A stretch of 64,000 nucleotides of DNA from CAZOJJ01 sp964580105. Lineage in GTDB: Bacteria > Bacteroidota > Rhodothermia > Rhodothermales > Rubricoccaceae. The notes beneath the pieces are model-generated. The model ran no database searches and was not told the origin of the DNA. It saw only the letters and a list, made by a program, of their open reading frames with translations. The translations under genes and the position numbers were made by a program. Of this stretch, positions 52,801-58,907 are shown one piece after another (position 1 is the stretch's first letter; each line of letters opens with the position of its first letter). The stretch covers positions 1-64,000 of the forward strand of contig CAZOJJ010000001.1 of NCBI GenBank assembly GCA_964580105.1, in the 5' to 3' direction.

Positions 52801-54695
52801 CGGCCCGCCTCGACTTCGGCATCCCGGATTCCCTCAACATCAACCAGATCGACGGCCTGCAGGTCTACGAGACCCGCTCCCTCGACGTGCTCCCGCTGGG
52901 CACCCTCCTCGGCGACGTGTTCTCGGGCGAGCGGGACGCCCTCACCGACCGGTTCGACCAGAACTTCTCCGGCACCTTCCAGCCCACCCTGGAGCGAATC
53001 CGCTGGCTCTCGTGGTTCCGACCGCAGCCGCTCAGTTATACCTCTCAGTTCTCGTGGCTCTACACACCGGTGCAGGGCCTGGAGTCGGAGAGCCAGACCG
53101 TCTCAGGCATCCGGTCCCAGGCGAACATCCGGGGCGGCCTCCAGCTGCGCCCGCGCGAGCTCTGGCGGCTCATCCCCTTCTACCGGCGGCTCGAGGAGGC
53201 CGAGCAGAACGCTCGTAACGGCAACCGGGGCGCCGCCCCGCGCGGCGGCCGTGGGGCTACCCCGCGCGCGGCCGACCCCGAGGCGGAGCCGGCCGAGGAC
53301 GCACCGCCCGTGGCGGCGGCCGATTCCACCGACCGTCGCCGTCTCCCCCTGCCGAACCTGGGGCGCCTGGCCCGGAAGCTGTTCCTCGGCCTCACGGGCA
53401 TCGAGGACTTCACCGTTACCTACAACGGCACCCGCTCGGCCTCGGCCGGCGGCCTCGTGGACGAGGGGTATTCCCTCTACGACGCGCTCACCGGCGAGGG
53501 GCCGAGCCTCGGCTACCGCCTCGCGCTCGACCGCCGCTTCGGCCTCGGCAACCGCGCCGCGGGCCTCCAGTTCGAGGACAACCTCGGCGACAACCACCGC
53601 CTCAACGCCCGGACCACGCTCCGCCTCACTCCCGACTTCAACGTCAACCTCACCTGGGACACCAACTGGAACCAGAGCCAGGTCTTCACCTTCGCCCCCG
53701 ACGACGAGGGGGCCCTGGGCGAACGCTCGGCCGTCGAGCGGGGCGGCGGCTCCGCTACGATCCTCGCCTTCGGCGGCTCGTACGACCGCCTTCTCGACCT
53801 CCAGGTGGAGCGCTTCCAGGACGACGTGGTGGCCGGCGGCGCTCCCGTCGACTCCCTCGGCCGGTTCGTCTCCGACGTGCTCACCAAGCGGGGCCTCACG
53901 GAGGACTTCCGCTCCGCCTTCGTCCAGTCCGCCGGGGCCTTCGGCGCCGACGGCCTCCTCGCGCTGCCGCTTCCCAACTGGGACGTCACGTACTCCGGGC
54001 TCTCCCGCTGGCCGCTCCTTCGCGCCCTCACGCAGCAGGTCACCCTCCGCCACAGCTACGCGGGCACCTACGACCTCAGCTACGCCTCCAACGCCGACTT
54101 CGGCAACACGACGGCGCCGCGCACCCTCCCGCTCCCGGACGGCACCCCGGCCACCCTTGTCGGCGTCATCCCATTCCGGGAGCCGGGCACCTCGCTGGTC
54201 AACCAGCGCTTCCAGCCCCTCCTCGGGGTGAACCTCACCTGGAAGGGCGGCCTCCAGACCGACATCAGCTGGAGCCAGAGCGAGACCTACTCGCTCTCGG
54301 CGGCCACCGCCAGCGTGTCGCAGGGGAGCACCGAGGAGGTGTCCCTCCGCCTCACGTACTCCAAGTCGGGCCTGCGCCTCCCGCTCTTCCGGCGCCGGCG
54401 TCTCAACAACAACGTCCGCCTCACACTCACCCTCTCCCGCTCGGACTCCCAGGACTTCACCCGCTTCCTCGCCACCGACCTCCGCGACGCGCTGCTGGGG
54501 AACGAACTGACGGAGTCGCAGATCTCAGGGGCCATCCGCCTGACCGCCGAGCCGCGCCTCTCCTACGCGATCTCGAACCAGGTCAACATGGACATCTTCG
54601 TCCGCTACGAGAACGTCGAAGGCCGGGACAGCCGCATCCCGACGACGACCAACATCAACGGCGGCTTCAGCTTCCGCGTCTCGTTCTCGAACTAG
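46878..54695 (+). CDS. sprA: Cell-surface protein SprA (type IX secretion/gliding translocon)
   Basis: 2605 aa, GTG start, with a hydrophobic signal (LPAFLAALVVVVVGLLAGHA). The family size and features fit SprA, the giant outer-membrane barrel that is the type IX secretion pore. Visible family sequence includes VDLRVNGQANIDLGLDYQ, FGQELSLGITGTIGDKLRVN and DFENQVSLVYEGYDDDIIQ near the N-terminus, IDDFEGVENTYPLMSPGEW mid-protein, and a barrel ending GGFSFRVSFSN. It exports proteins with C-terminal sorting domains such as the LVIVD protein at 16131. It is monocistronic here; porV and the gld genes are not in the window. Confidence 0.95.
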   Translation: MRVPPPPPRRPDSPRLPAFLAALVVVVVGLLAGHARTASADENGRRWAPPRTARADTDTTRLGQPLADPAPDGALDSLLRASGRTDSLGVDSTLARADSLGGLAEADTLERARRYFPTPRRESFLAPLTDRAAQPYQFELGSYWRREVELDSAALRYRITEEVGGQDVRYPTEVDLPTYRDARLRASAAETFRELAARRGRSNRRGGFGITIDIPGGRETPFATIFGKNEVDLRVNGQANIDLGLDYQANELLQATSGRGGTINPDFGQELSLGITGTIGDKLRVNVNYDTQNQFDFENQVSLVYEGYDDDIIQRIEAGNVFLQTPSELIRGGQRLFGLRTDLQFGGLGVTAVASQQDAQSDELSIEGGSQTTRFALAPYDYEDNTHFYLAYLFRNWWDEGHATATQVTPPPGFDTIISIDVWLHDNATIYGGQSGSGNEEIVYATALVDLAEPGPGNAIPGVPARGVLAGADAYLAAFADDPGDTPLPHPDLDQYTDDDLLLFRDSLAQVDFEGTFNLRESDYETTRFRKLQEGIDYTFDRSLGYLSLKRALTENEMVAVAYQYLNDNGEVVTVGDYGQGSTSGSTNGDRIILKLLRGNNPTPNDASWGLTLRNIYRVGGRSLTPDAFELNVLYEPNGQTAQPSLPGLSIGNGQRLLETLGLDRLNRDSQPQPDDVFDFKQGITVDPAAGRIIFPNREPFGAYLRSVLEGEAGIPVNFQSIAREVAIRNYTFDTLYSLKPSVAQQRIPNIDNYIIAGEYRSSIQSIYELGFAVVEGSVVVSSGSIQLNEGTDYRVNYTSGTVEIINPTYLTSTQNIKVEFERQQFTAIGSKTLLGLRADYTLGEDLAFGATWMRLSEKPLIDKYRIGEEPLQNTIFGFDGRYLAEPRWLTRAVDALPLIQTRAPSRIDLKGEFAQLLPDHPQTFAFEQERDLLRGINRDFKEDELRGLSFIDDFEGVENTYPLMSPGEWRLAAAPAGAGPEGTIPWTADLPVTDPRLASNWRGRFAWYSILPGTYNGNLCQEVDCTNPATAQVETQAIFPDREIRTNESRTLTTLDLYFDPRYRGPYNYNAALQTDFAANPRDAWGGIVQRLPEGYTDFGGRNNIEFVEFIFSPLGGPDGREPLSPDAVLYLDLGSVSEDVIPNRQLNLEDGLTETSNVGPWGRLPEGQANTTVDFSDETGRTEDLGLDGLPSRRDNPAGAPYATSERDLFAPFVEALASGTRERFLAEEDPSGDDYHHFEETAYFNDGNRFEGGRATLQERFSRFFPGHEFNTFESQRDIVQSGEAGNSRFPDSEDLNGNFAPDLAESHFRYAIPLDESALRASPFFQNEIVAPNGQRWYLMRIPVRSQERQAIGNPDFSLIETMRLWTTGHTGPATLRFVTLELVGSQWLKSDRVGIEEGEEGTPTPRDRARLFIESVNNEENASQYEIPRGALVSRTPDISGNLIRNREQALVFRVEDLPEGASRAIYKPFSTNRLDLTKYSNVRMFVHGEGFERRDSVRVFVRLGANETEDYYEYEQPIYPYEIPELPDGQSPDPDSLWQTNVPIGGGQTLDLNSVNIVLSALNQLKVERDENRAIPLDERYSNGRTPEGAPPGTRLYIRGNPSIQSVSTIVLGIRNGVGGSTAPLENAEVWFNELRVSGYDEAAGWSAYGRANIQLSDVASVNARFSRQTDGFGELGSGLGDRAFNDEQSYSVLASFNAHKVLPERFGWNVPITLSIQQNQSTPRFSPRRGDIRVDELIAQVEEDPAIPAEEKAQRIEQIRAESETASFSRSLRIPISKSGSRSPFLRYTLDGITLVYTNAASSQRTPSILFNDTERWSGSFTYRLTVPRARTIRPFWFIDEVPLLGVLGDLRLNYLPQSLTFSADADRSVREDQERPRASVLNDSTLAGIPQGFLYPVRQDHVFGHGRAFDLTYNPFTFLAFSYRSDIDQSLSSAGVDEMFSLYVRDSTGLARQYDLSREEAFAPGGPARLDFGIPDSLNINQIDGLQVYETRSLDVLPLGTLLGDVFSGERDALTDRFDQNFSGTFQPTLERIRWLSWFRPQPLSYTSQFSWLYTPVQGLESESQTVSGIRSQANIRGGLQLRPRELWRLIPFYRRLEEAEQNARNGNRGAAPRGGRGATPRAADPEAEPAEDAPPVAAADSTDRRRLPLPNLGRLARKLFLGLTGIEDFTVTYNGTRSASAGGLVDEGYSLYDALTGEGPSLGYRLALDRRFGLGNRAAGLQFEDNLGDNHRLNARTTLRLTPDFNVNLTWDTNWNQSQVFTFAPDDEGALGERSAVERGGGSATILAFGGSYDRLLDLQVERFQDDVVAGGAPVDSLGRFVSDVLTKRGLTEDFRSAFVQSAGAFGADGLLALPLPNWDVTYSGLSRWPLLRALTQQVTLRHSYAGTYDLSYASNADFGNTTAPRTLPLPDGTPATLVGVIPFREPGTSLVNQRFQPLLGVNLTWKGGLQTDISWSQSETYSLSAATASVSQGSTEEVSLRLTYSKSGLRLPLFRRRRLNNNVRLTLTLSRSDSQDFTRFLATDLRDALLGNELTESQISGAIRLTAEPRLSYAISNQVNMDIFVRYENVEGRDSRIPTTTNINGGFSFRVSFSN

Positions 54696-54726
54696 CGCGC
54701 CGGGCCGCTCCCCAGCCGACGGACTC

Positions 54727-55506
54727 CTGCCCACGCACCCGACCCTCACCGCCTGCTACCTCGGCCGGATCGACTACGGCCCGGCGTGGGCGCTCCAGCA
54801 GCGCGTCCAGGCCCGGCTGATCGCGGCGAAACGGAGCGGCGAGGCGGCCAATCCGGTCGTCCTCCTCGTCGAGCACCCGCCGGTCTACACCCTCGGCAAG
54901 AGCGGCGACCCGGCGAACCTCCTGCTCTCGGAGGCGGACCTCGCCCGCCTCGGCGCCACGTACGTCCCGGTGGACCGCGGCGGCGACATCACCTTCCACG
55001 GACCGGGCCAGCTCGTCGTCTATCCGATCCTCGACCTCGACCGGCTCACGTACCCCGACGGCGGGCGCGGCACCGACATCCACCGCTACCTCCGCGAGCT
55101 GGAGGAGGCCGTCATCCGGACCTGCGCCGACTACGGCGTCGAGGCGGACCGGGTGGACGGCCGCACCGGCGTCTGGGTCGGCCCCGACGCGCGCGGGCTG
55201 GAGCGGAAGATCTGCGCGATGGGCATCCGGTGCAGCCGCTGGGTCACGATGCACGGCCTCGCCTTCAACCTCAACACCGACCTCGGCTGGTTCGGTCACA
55301 TCGTCCCCTGCGGCATCGACGACCGGGGCGTGACCTCGCTGGCGCACGAGGTCGGCCGGCCGGTGGACGACGCGGAGGCGGCCGAGCGGCTCCTGACGCA
55401 CCTCGCCGCGCGGTTCGGCGTGCCCCGCGTGGCGTATCATGGCGCGGCGGCCTTCGCGGCGCTGGACGCGCTGCTGGGCGAAACACCGGCGGGCGCGGCA
55501 CAGTAA
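54727..55506 (+). CDS. lipB: Octanoyl-(acyl carrier protein):protein octanoyltransferase, non-standard start
   Basis: About 259 aa. Family motifs begin at TACYLGRIDYGPAWALQQR and include LLVEHPPVYTLGKSG (47-60), RGGDITFHGPGQLVVYPI (84-101), the catalytic lysine in LERKICAMGIRC and the catalytic cysteine in IVPCGIDDRGVTSLAHE. LipB moves octanoate from acyl-carrier protein to lipoyl domains, the step before LipA. No ATG, GTG or TTG lies in frame upstream of these motifs. CTG at 54727 is the likeliest start, and the GTG at 54970 would delete the conserved first 81 residues. The gene begins 31 bases after sprA stops. Confidence 0.88.
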   Translation: MPTHPTLTACYLGRIDYGPAWALQQRVQARLIAAKRSGEAANPVVLLVEHPPVYTLGKSGDPANLLLSEADLARLGATYVPVDRGGDITFHGPGQLVVYPILDLDRLTYPDGGRGTDIHRYLRELEEAVIRTCADYGVEADRVDGRTGVWVGPDARGLERKICAMGIRCSRWVTMHGLAFNLNTDLGWFGHIVPCGIDDRGVTSLAHEVGRPVDDAEAAERLLTHLAARFGVPRVAYHGAAAFAALDALLGETPAGAAQ

Positions 55507-55569
55507 CCCGGCGGCGCTCCGGTGCGTACCTCCTCCCCGCGATCCTCTCCCCATCCGACCCGCATTCCG

Positions 55570-55920
55570 ATGCCCTTCAACAGCGATCAGTTCGCCCGCC
55601 GGCTCCTCATCGAAGCCCTCTTCTACGACGCCGAGTACGGTGCCCTCGGCAACGTCAGCCTCATTGACCAGGAGAGCGTGCGCGAGCGCTACCTCGCCTC
55701 CTACGACCCCGAGCGCGACACTTTCCTCATCGAGGAGGCCGTCGAGTGGGAAGACCTCGACGCCGACGAGGACGGCGAGATCGACTACGCCCTCGCCGTG
55801 GACGGCAAGGAGTTCGGCTGCTTCGACACGCCCGAGGACGCCGCCGACGCCCTCCTGAACCTCGCCCGGGAGCACGACCTCGCGCCCAGCTTCATGATCC
55901 TCTTCGAGGAGGAAGGCTGA
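55570..55920 (+). CDS. Acidic protein of unknown function with EF-hand-like loop
   Basis: 116 aa, strongly acidic, without signal peptide. FNSDQFARRLLIEALFYDAE opens it; LDADEDGEIDYALAVDG around residue 71 has the D-x-D-x-D-G-x-I-D pattern of a calcium-binding loop, although the twelfth position is leucine rather than glutamate. ALLNLAREHDLAPSFMILFE closes it. The family is not recognised. It starts 63 bases after lipB and may be cotranscribed. Confidence 0.7.
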   Translation: MPFNSDQFARRLLIEALFYDAEYGALGNVSLIDQESVRERYLASYDPERDTFLIEEAVEWEDLDADEDGEIDYALAVDGKEFGCFDTPEDAADALLNLAREHDLAPSFMILFEEEG

Positions 55921-55955
55921 CGGCTAGACGGGGAGCACGGGAGAAGGAGAGGCGG

Positions 55956-56351
55956 TTACGACTCCCCCTTTCTCCCGCTCCCCCACACGCCGGCTGCGAG
56001 GCAGAGCCACCCGGCGATGAAGGCCACGCCACCAAACGGCGTCACCGCGCCGAGCGCGGGCGTGTCGGTGAGGACGAGGGCGTAGAGGCTCCCGGCGAAG
56101 AGCACGGTCCCGGCCACGAAGAGCCAGCCGGCGAGGCGGCCGAGCCGCCCGGGCACGTGGCCCTGCACGAGCCCGGCCGCGATCAGCGCCAGCGCATGGA
56201 CCACGTGGTAGTGCGCCGCCGTCTGCCACGTCGCCAGCCGCGCGGGCGGGACGGCCTCGGCGAGCGCGTGCGCGCCGAAGGCGCCGGCGGCCACGGCCAG
56301 CGCCGCGCTGGCGGCGCCGAGCACCACGAAGAGCCGGGCGGGCCGGTCCAT
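55956..56351 (-). CDS. DUF423 membrane protein
   Basis: 131 aa with four membrane helices. ALAVAAGAFGAHALAEAVPP and TWQTAAHYHVVHALALIAAG are the DUF423 signature, and VTPFGGVAFIAGWLCLA is the third. The function is unknown. Its ATG overlaps the stop of the lipoprotein gene upstream (TGATG), so the two are coupled. Confidence 0.9.
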   Translation of the reverse strand: MDRPARLFVVLGAASAALAVAAGAFGAHALAEAVPPARLATWQTAAHYHVVHALALIAAGLVQGHVPGRLGRLAGWLFVAGTVLFAGSLYALVLTDTPALGAVTPFGGVAFIAGWLCLAAGVWGSGRKGES

Positions 56352-56860
56352 CACGACCCTGAGTCCGGCTCGGCCGCACGGATGCGGAACGGGTAGGCCG
56401 CCCCGTTGAGCGTGAGCGTGTACGCGCCCGGCGGGTAGGTCCCCTCCAGCGGCAGGTAGAATCGGAAGGGGCGGACGACCTGCGCGCACGCGGTCTCACG
56501 CGGCCGACGCATCGTGAGCGTCACGGCCACGAGGTTCGCCGCGCGGGATTGCTCGGGCGGGTTGAGCGCGGAGCAGGCGTCCGGGAGCGCTCCCTTCACG
56601 AGCACCTCGACGGGGACGGCCTCGCCGGGCGCGGCGGCAGTGCGGGCCGGGCGGACGAGCACGCTGTCCAGCACGGCCGGCGTCACGACGTACGACACGG
56701 CCGAGTCCGGCGGCGTGATGAGGACCGTCTCGCGGCCGTCCGGCGCGAGGCCCTCATAGCGGTGGCCATACTCCGCGTCCGACGGGGCGGTGGACCCACC
56801 GGAGCCGGTGCAGGCCGCGAGCGCGAGGCCGGCCGCGAGGAAGAGCAGAGCACGAATCAT
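56351..56860 (-). CDS. Lipoprotein, hypothetical, preceded by in-frame repeat starts
   Basis: 169 aa. MIRALLFLAAGLALAAC gives a lipobox with cysteine 17. The mature part has TVLITPPDSAVSYVVTPAVL, and EAVPVEVLVKGALPDACSAL followed by VAVTLTMRRPRETACAQVV, which look like an Ig-like fold with two cysteines. The family is unknown. Upstream, each copy of the 18-bp repeat reads MMARRR in the same frame, so many alternative starts precede the lipoprotein start. Confidence 0.75.
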   Translation of the reverse strand: MIRALLFLAAGLALAACTGSGGSTAPSDAEYGHRYEGLAPDGRETVLITPPDSAVSYVVTPAVLDSVLVRPARTAAAPGEAVPVEVLVKGALPDACSALNPPEQSRAANLVAVTLTMRRPRETACAQVVRPFRFYLPLEGTYPPGAYTLTLNGAAYPFRIRAAEPDSGS

Positions 56861-57061
56861 GCGTCGTCTCGCCATCATGCGTCGTCTCGCCATCATGCGT
56901 CGTCTCGCNNNNNNNNNNNNNNNNNNNNNNNNNNNNNNNNNNNNNNNNNNNNNNNNNNNNNNNNNNNNNNNNNNNNNNNNNNNNNNNNNNNNNNNNNNNN
57001 NNNNNNNNATCATGCGTCGTCTCGCCATCATGCGTCGTCTCGCCATCATGCGTCGTCTCGC
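56856..57061. repeat. 18-bp repeat spanning rsfS stop and lipoprotein start, with 100-N gap
   Basis: ATCATGCGTCGTCTCGCC occurs at 56856, 56874 and 56892 (17 bases), then 100 N (56909-57008), then 57009, 57027 and 57045 (17 bases). The 53 bases on each side of the gap are identical. The rightmost unit encodes the end of RsfS (LRDDA and TGA), and the leftmost contains the lipoprotein ATG. Minus-strand units read MMARRR. Confidence 0.95.
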
Positions 57062-57495
57062 AGGAGCGTGACCTCCTCGGCGTCCTCGGCGACGTGCTCG
57101 GTGGGCGCGTCGCCCCAGAGGCGTTCGAGGTCGTAGTAGGCGCGGAGCTCGGGGTCGAAGACGTGGACGACGAGGTCGAAGTAGTCGAGGACGATCCAGC
57201 GCGAAGTGCCGGGGGCGCCCTCGCGGTGGAGCGGGCGCTCGCCGGCGTCCTGGCGGAGCCGGTCCACCACGCCGTCGGTGACGGCGCGGATCTGAAGGTC
57301 GGACTCGCCCGTGGCGATCACGAAGTAGTCCACCTCGCCGGAGATGCCGCGCAGGTCCATCACGGTCACGTCCTTCGCCTTCTTGTCGAGGGCGGCGTCA
57401 ACGGCGAGGCGGGCGAGTTCGCGGCCCGGCACGGGGCCGGTGCGGCGCTCGCGCGCCGAATGGGTGGTGGAAGCAGACGTCGGAGCAGAAGCCAT
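57046..57495 (-). CDS. rsfS: Ribosome silencing factor
   Basis: 149 aa. An alanine/serine/arginine-rich N-terminus is followed by the RsfS domain: DVTVMDLRGISGEVDYFVIA, GESDLQIRAVTDGVVDRL, SRWIVLDYFDLVVHVFDPEL and YYDLERLWGDAP. RsfS binds ribosomal protein uL14 and blocks subunit joining. The last codons and stop lie inside the repeat array. The LytR_C gene is 15 bases upstream. Confidence 0.95.
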   Translation of the reverse strand: MASAPTSASTTHSARERRTGPVPGRELARLAVDAALDKKAKDVTVMDLRGISGEVDYFVIATGESDLQIRAVTDGVVDRLRQDAGERPLHREGAPGTSRWIVLDYFDLVVHVFDPELRAYYDLERLWGDAPTEHVAEDAEEVTLLRDDA

Positions 57496-57510
57496 CAGCA
57501 CAGGGGTTCG

Positions 57511-58014
57511 TTACGGATCGACGCCTTCACGGAAGGGTGGCAGCGAGGCGTAGTCGCGGCCGATGACGACGGAGGCGTCGAGGAAGAGGTCGGGGCGGAG
57601 GTCCTCCCGGATGCGGTCGGGCGGAAGGCCGAGCGCGTTGGCGAGGCGGCGGCACGCTTCCGGGTTGCCGACGCGGTCGATCACGAACGTGACCGGCTCG
57701 TCGAAGGAGCGGTAGTTCCCGCTCTCGACCACGTCGAAGCCGCGCCGGCGGAGGTAGCGAGTCACCGCCCCGGCGAGGCCGGCCTCGCCCGCGCCGTTGC
57801 GGACCTCGACCTGGATCACGTCGCCCATGAGTTGGGCGGGGTTCACCTCGCGGTCGGGCGCCGTGCGGGGCGTGAACGTCCGCGCGGCGAGGCCGTAGAG
57901 CAGCACGAGCACGGCGAGCCCCGCACCCAGGAGGGCGACGTTCAGGAGCGCGTTGGTGAGGCGGGATCGGCTCAAGCGGGAAACGGCGGACCGCCGTAGA
58001 AACGAACGCGGCAC
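57511..58014 (-). CDS. LytR C-terminal-domain membrane protein
   Basis: 167 aa, GTG start. A basic N-terminus, one helix (ALLNVALLGAGLAVLVLLYG) and a LytR_C domain (IQVEVRNGAGEAGLAGAVT, YLRRRGFDVVESGNYR, VIDRVGNPEACRRLANALGL) place the domain outside the membrane. The family is usually found next to rsfS in this phylum. The GTG at 58014 lies inside a 14-bp hairpin stem (58007-58037). The protein's role is unknown. Confidence 0.85.
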   Translation of the reverse strand: MPRSFLRRSAVSRLSRSRLTNALLNVALLGAGLAVLVLLYGLAARTFTPRTAPDREVNPAQLMGDVIQVEVRNGAGEAGLAGAVTRYLRRRGFDVVESGNYRSFDEPVTFVIDRVGNPEACRRLANALGLPPDRIREDLRPDLFLDASVVIGRDYASLPPFREGVDP

Positions 58015-58037
58015 GCCGGAAGGTCCGGCGTGCCGCG
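58007..58037 (-). terminator. 14-bp hairpin overlapping the LytR_C start codon
   Basis: CGCGGCACGCCGGA (58007-58020) pairs perfectly with 58024-58037 around a 3-base loop. It lies 27 bases after the stop of the YGYAP-repeat gene and includes the complement of the next gene's GTG (58012-58014). It may terminate the former and occlude translation of the latter. Confidence 0.6.
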
Positions 58038-58063
58038 AGGCGGGTCAGACGCCGGCGGATGGC

Positions 58064-58763
58064 TCACTGCCCGTCGCGCCAGAAGAGGTCGCCGGGATCC
58101 GAGGCGTAGCGCGCGTGGAGGCCCGCCCCGAAGCCGGGCGCGTAGCCGTACGGCGCGTAGCCGNNNNNNNNNNNNNNNNNNNNNNNNNNNNNNNNNNNNN
58201 NNNNNNNNNNNNNNNNNNNNNNNNNNNNNNNNNNNNNNNNNNNNNNNNNNNNNNNNNNNNNNNGGCGCGTAGCCGTACGGCGCGTAGCCGGGGTAGCCGT
58301 AGTAGGGGCTCGCGTAGGCGCCGAAGGGGCTCTGCTGCACCCGGAGGTGTACCACGCTGTTGTCCGTCGGGCGGTAGGCCAGTTCGGCGTTGCGGAGGAA
58401 GGGCCGGGCGGGCGCGTCCGCCGTGAAGCCGAGGCCCTGGCGGAGGGCATCGTCGCCGAAGGGCGAGTGGGCCACGCCCACGTCCACGCGGGCCGCGAGG
58501 CGGTCGGTCGGCTGCCAGCGGAGGCTCGTCGTGTAGACGCCGAGGCCGAGGCTGGCCCCGCCCAGCGCGGAGTACGAGAACTCGTACGAATGGCTGAGCC
58601 GGAGCGTGTTCGCGTTGAAGAGGCCGCCGAGCGAGAGCGGGCCGGGCGCATCCGAGAGCGCCACCGGCGCCGGTCCACCCGGCAGGTCGGCGCGGAGCTG
58701 GGCCTGAGCCGGGGCGGTGAGCAGCGCGGCGGCGATGACGGCGGCGAAGAAGGCGTGGCGCAT
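58064..58763 (-). CDS. Secreted beta-rich protein with YGYAP repeats (contains a 100-N gap)
   Basis: A signal peptide (MRHAFFAAVIAAALLTAPAQ) is followed by an outer-membrane-like segment: LSHSYEFSYSALGGASLGLG, VYTTSLRWQPTDRLAARVDV and AELAYRPTDNSVVHLRVQQ. It then has a tyrosine/glycine/proline repeat (YGYPGYAPYGYA) interrupted by the gap, and ends HARYASDPGDLFWRDGQ. Merging the identical 27-base flanks gives one frame of 190 aa. The family is unknown. Confidence 0.7.
58137..58290. repeat. 15-bp coding repeat (YGYAP)n with 100-N gap
   Basis: GGCGCGTAGCCGTAC units (five codons, YGYAP on the minus strand) flank 100 N (58164-58263). The 27 bases at 58137-58163 equal 58264-58290. Confidence 0.93.
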
Positions 58764-58791
58764 GAGCACGGAGGTACGGGTGGGACGCGGA

Positions 58792-58799
58792 CAGAATAG
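58792..58799 (-). promoter_or_regulatory. Candidate promoter box CTATTCTG
   Basis: Minus-strand CTATTCTG lies 29 bases before the ATG of the YGYAP-repeat gene and fits TAnnCTG. Confidence 0.35.
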
Positions 58800-58907
58800 C
58801 GGGCTCGGCCGTGTGCGTCAATACACACCGGGGTGCCTTTTGTTCGGCGGCCGCACCGTCCCTCAACGCCGCACCGGCGGTTTTCGCGTGCACTCCCGGC
58901 GATCCGC

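Noticed and set aside
2638..58263. Open frames reading through the N runs
   Set aside because: The gap length is arbitrary, so frame across it is meaningless unless the overlap is collapsed.
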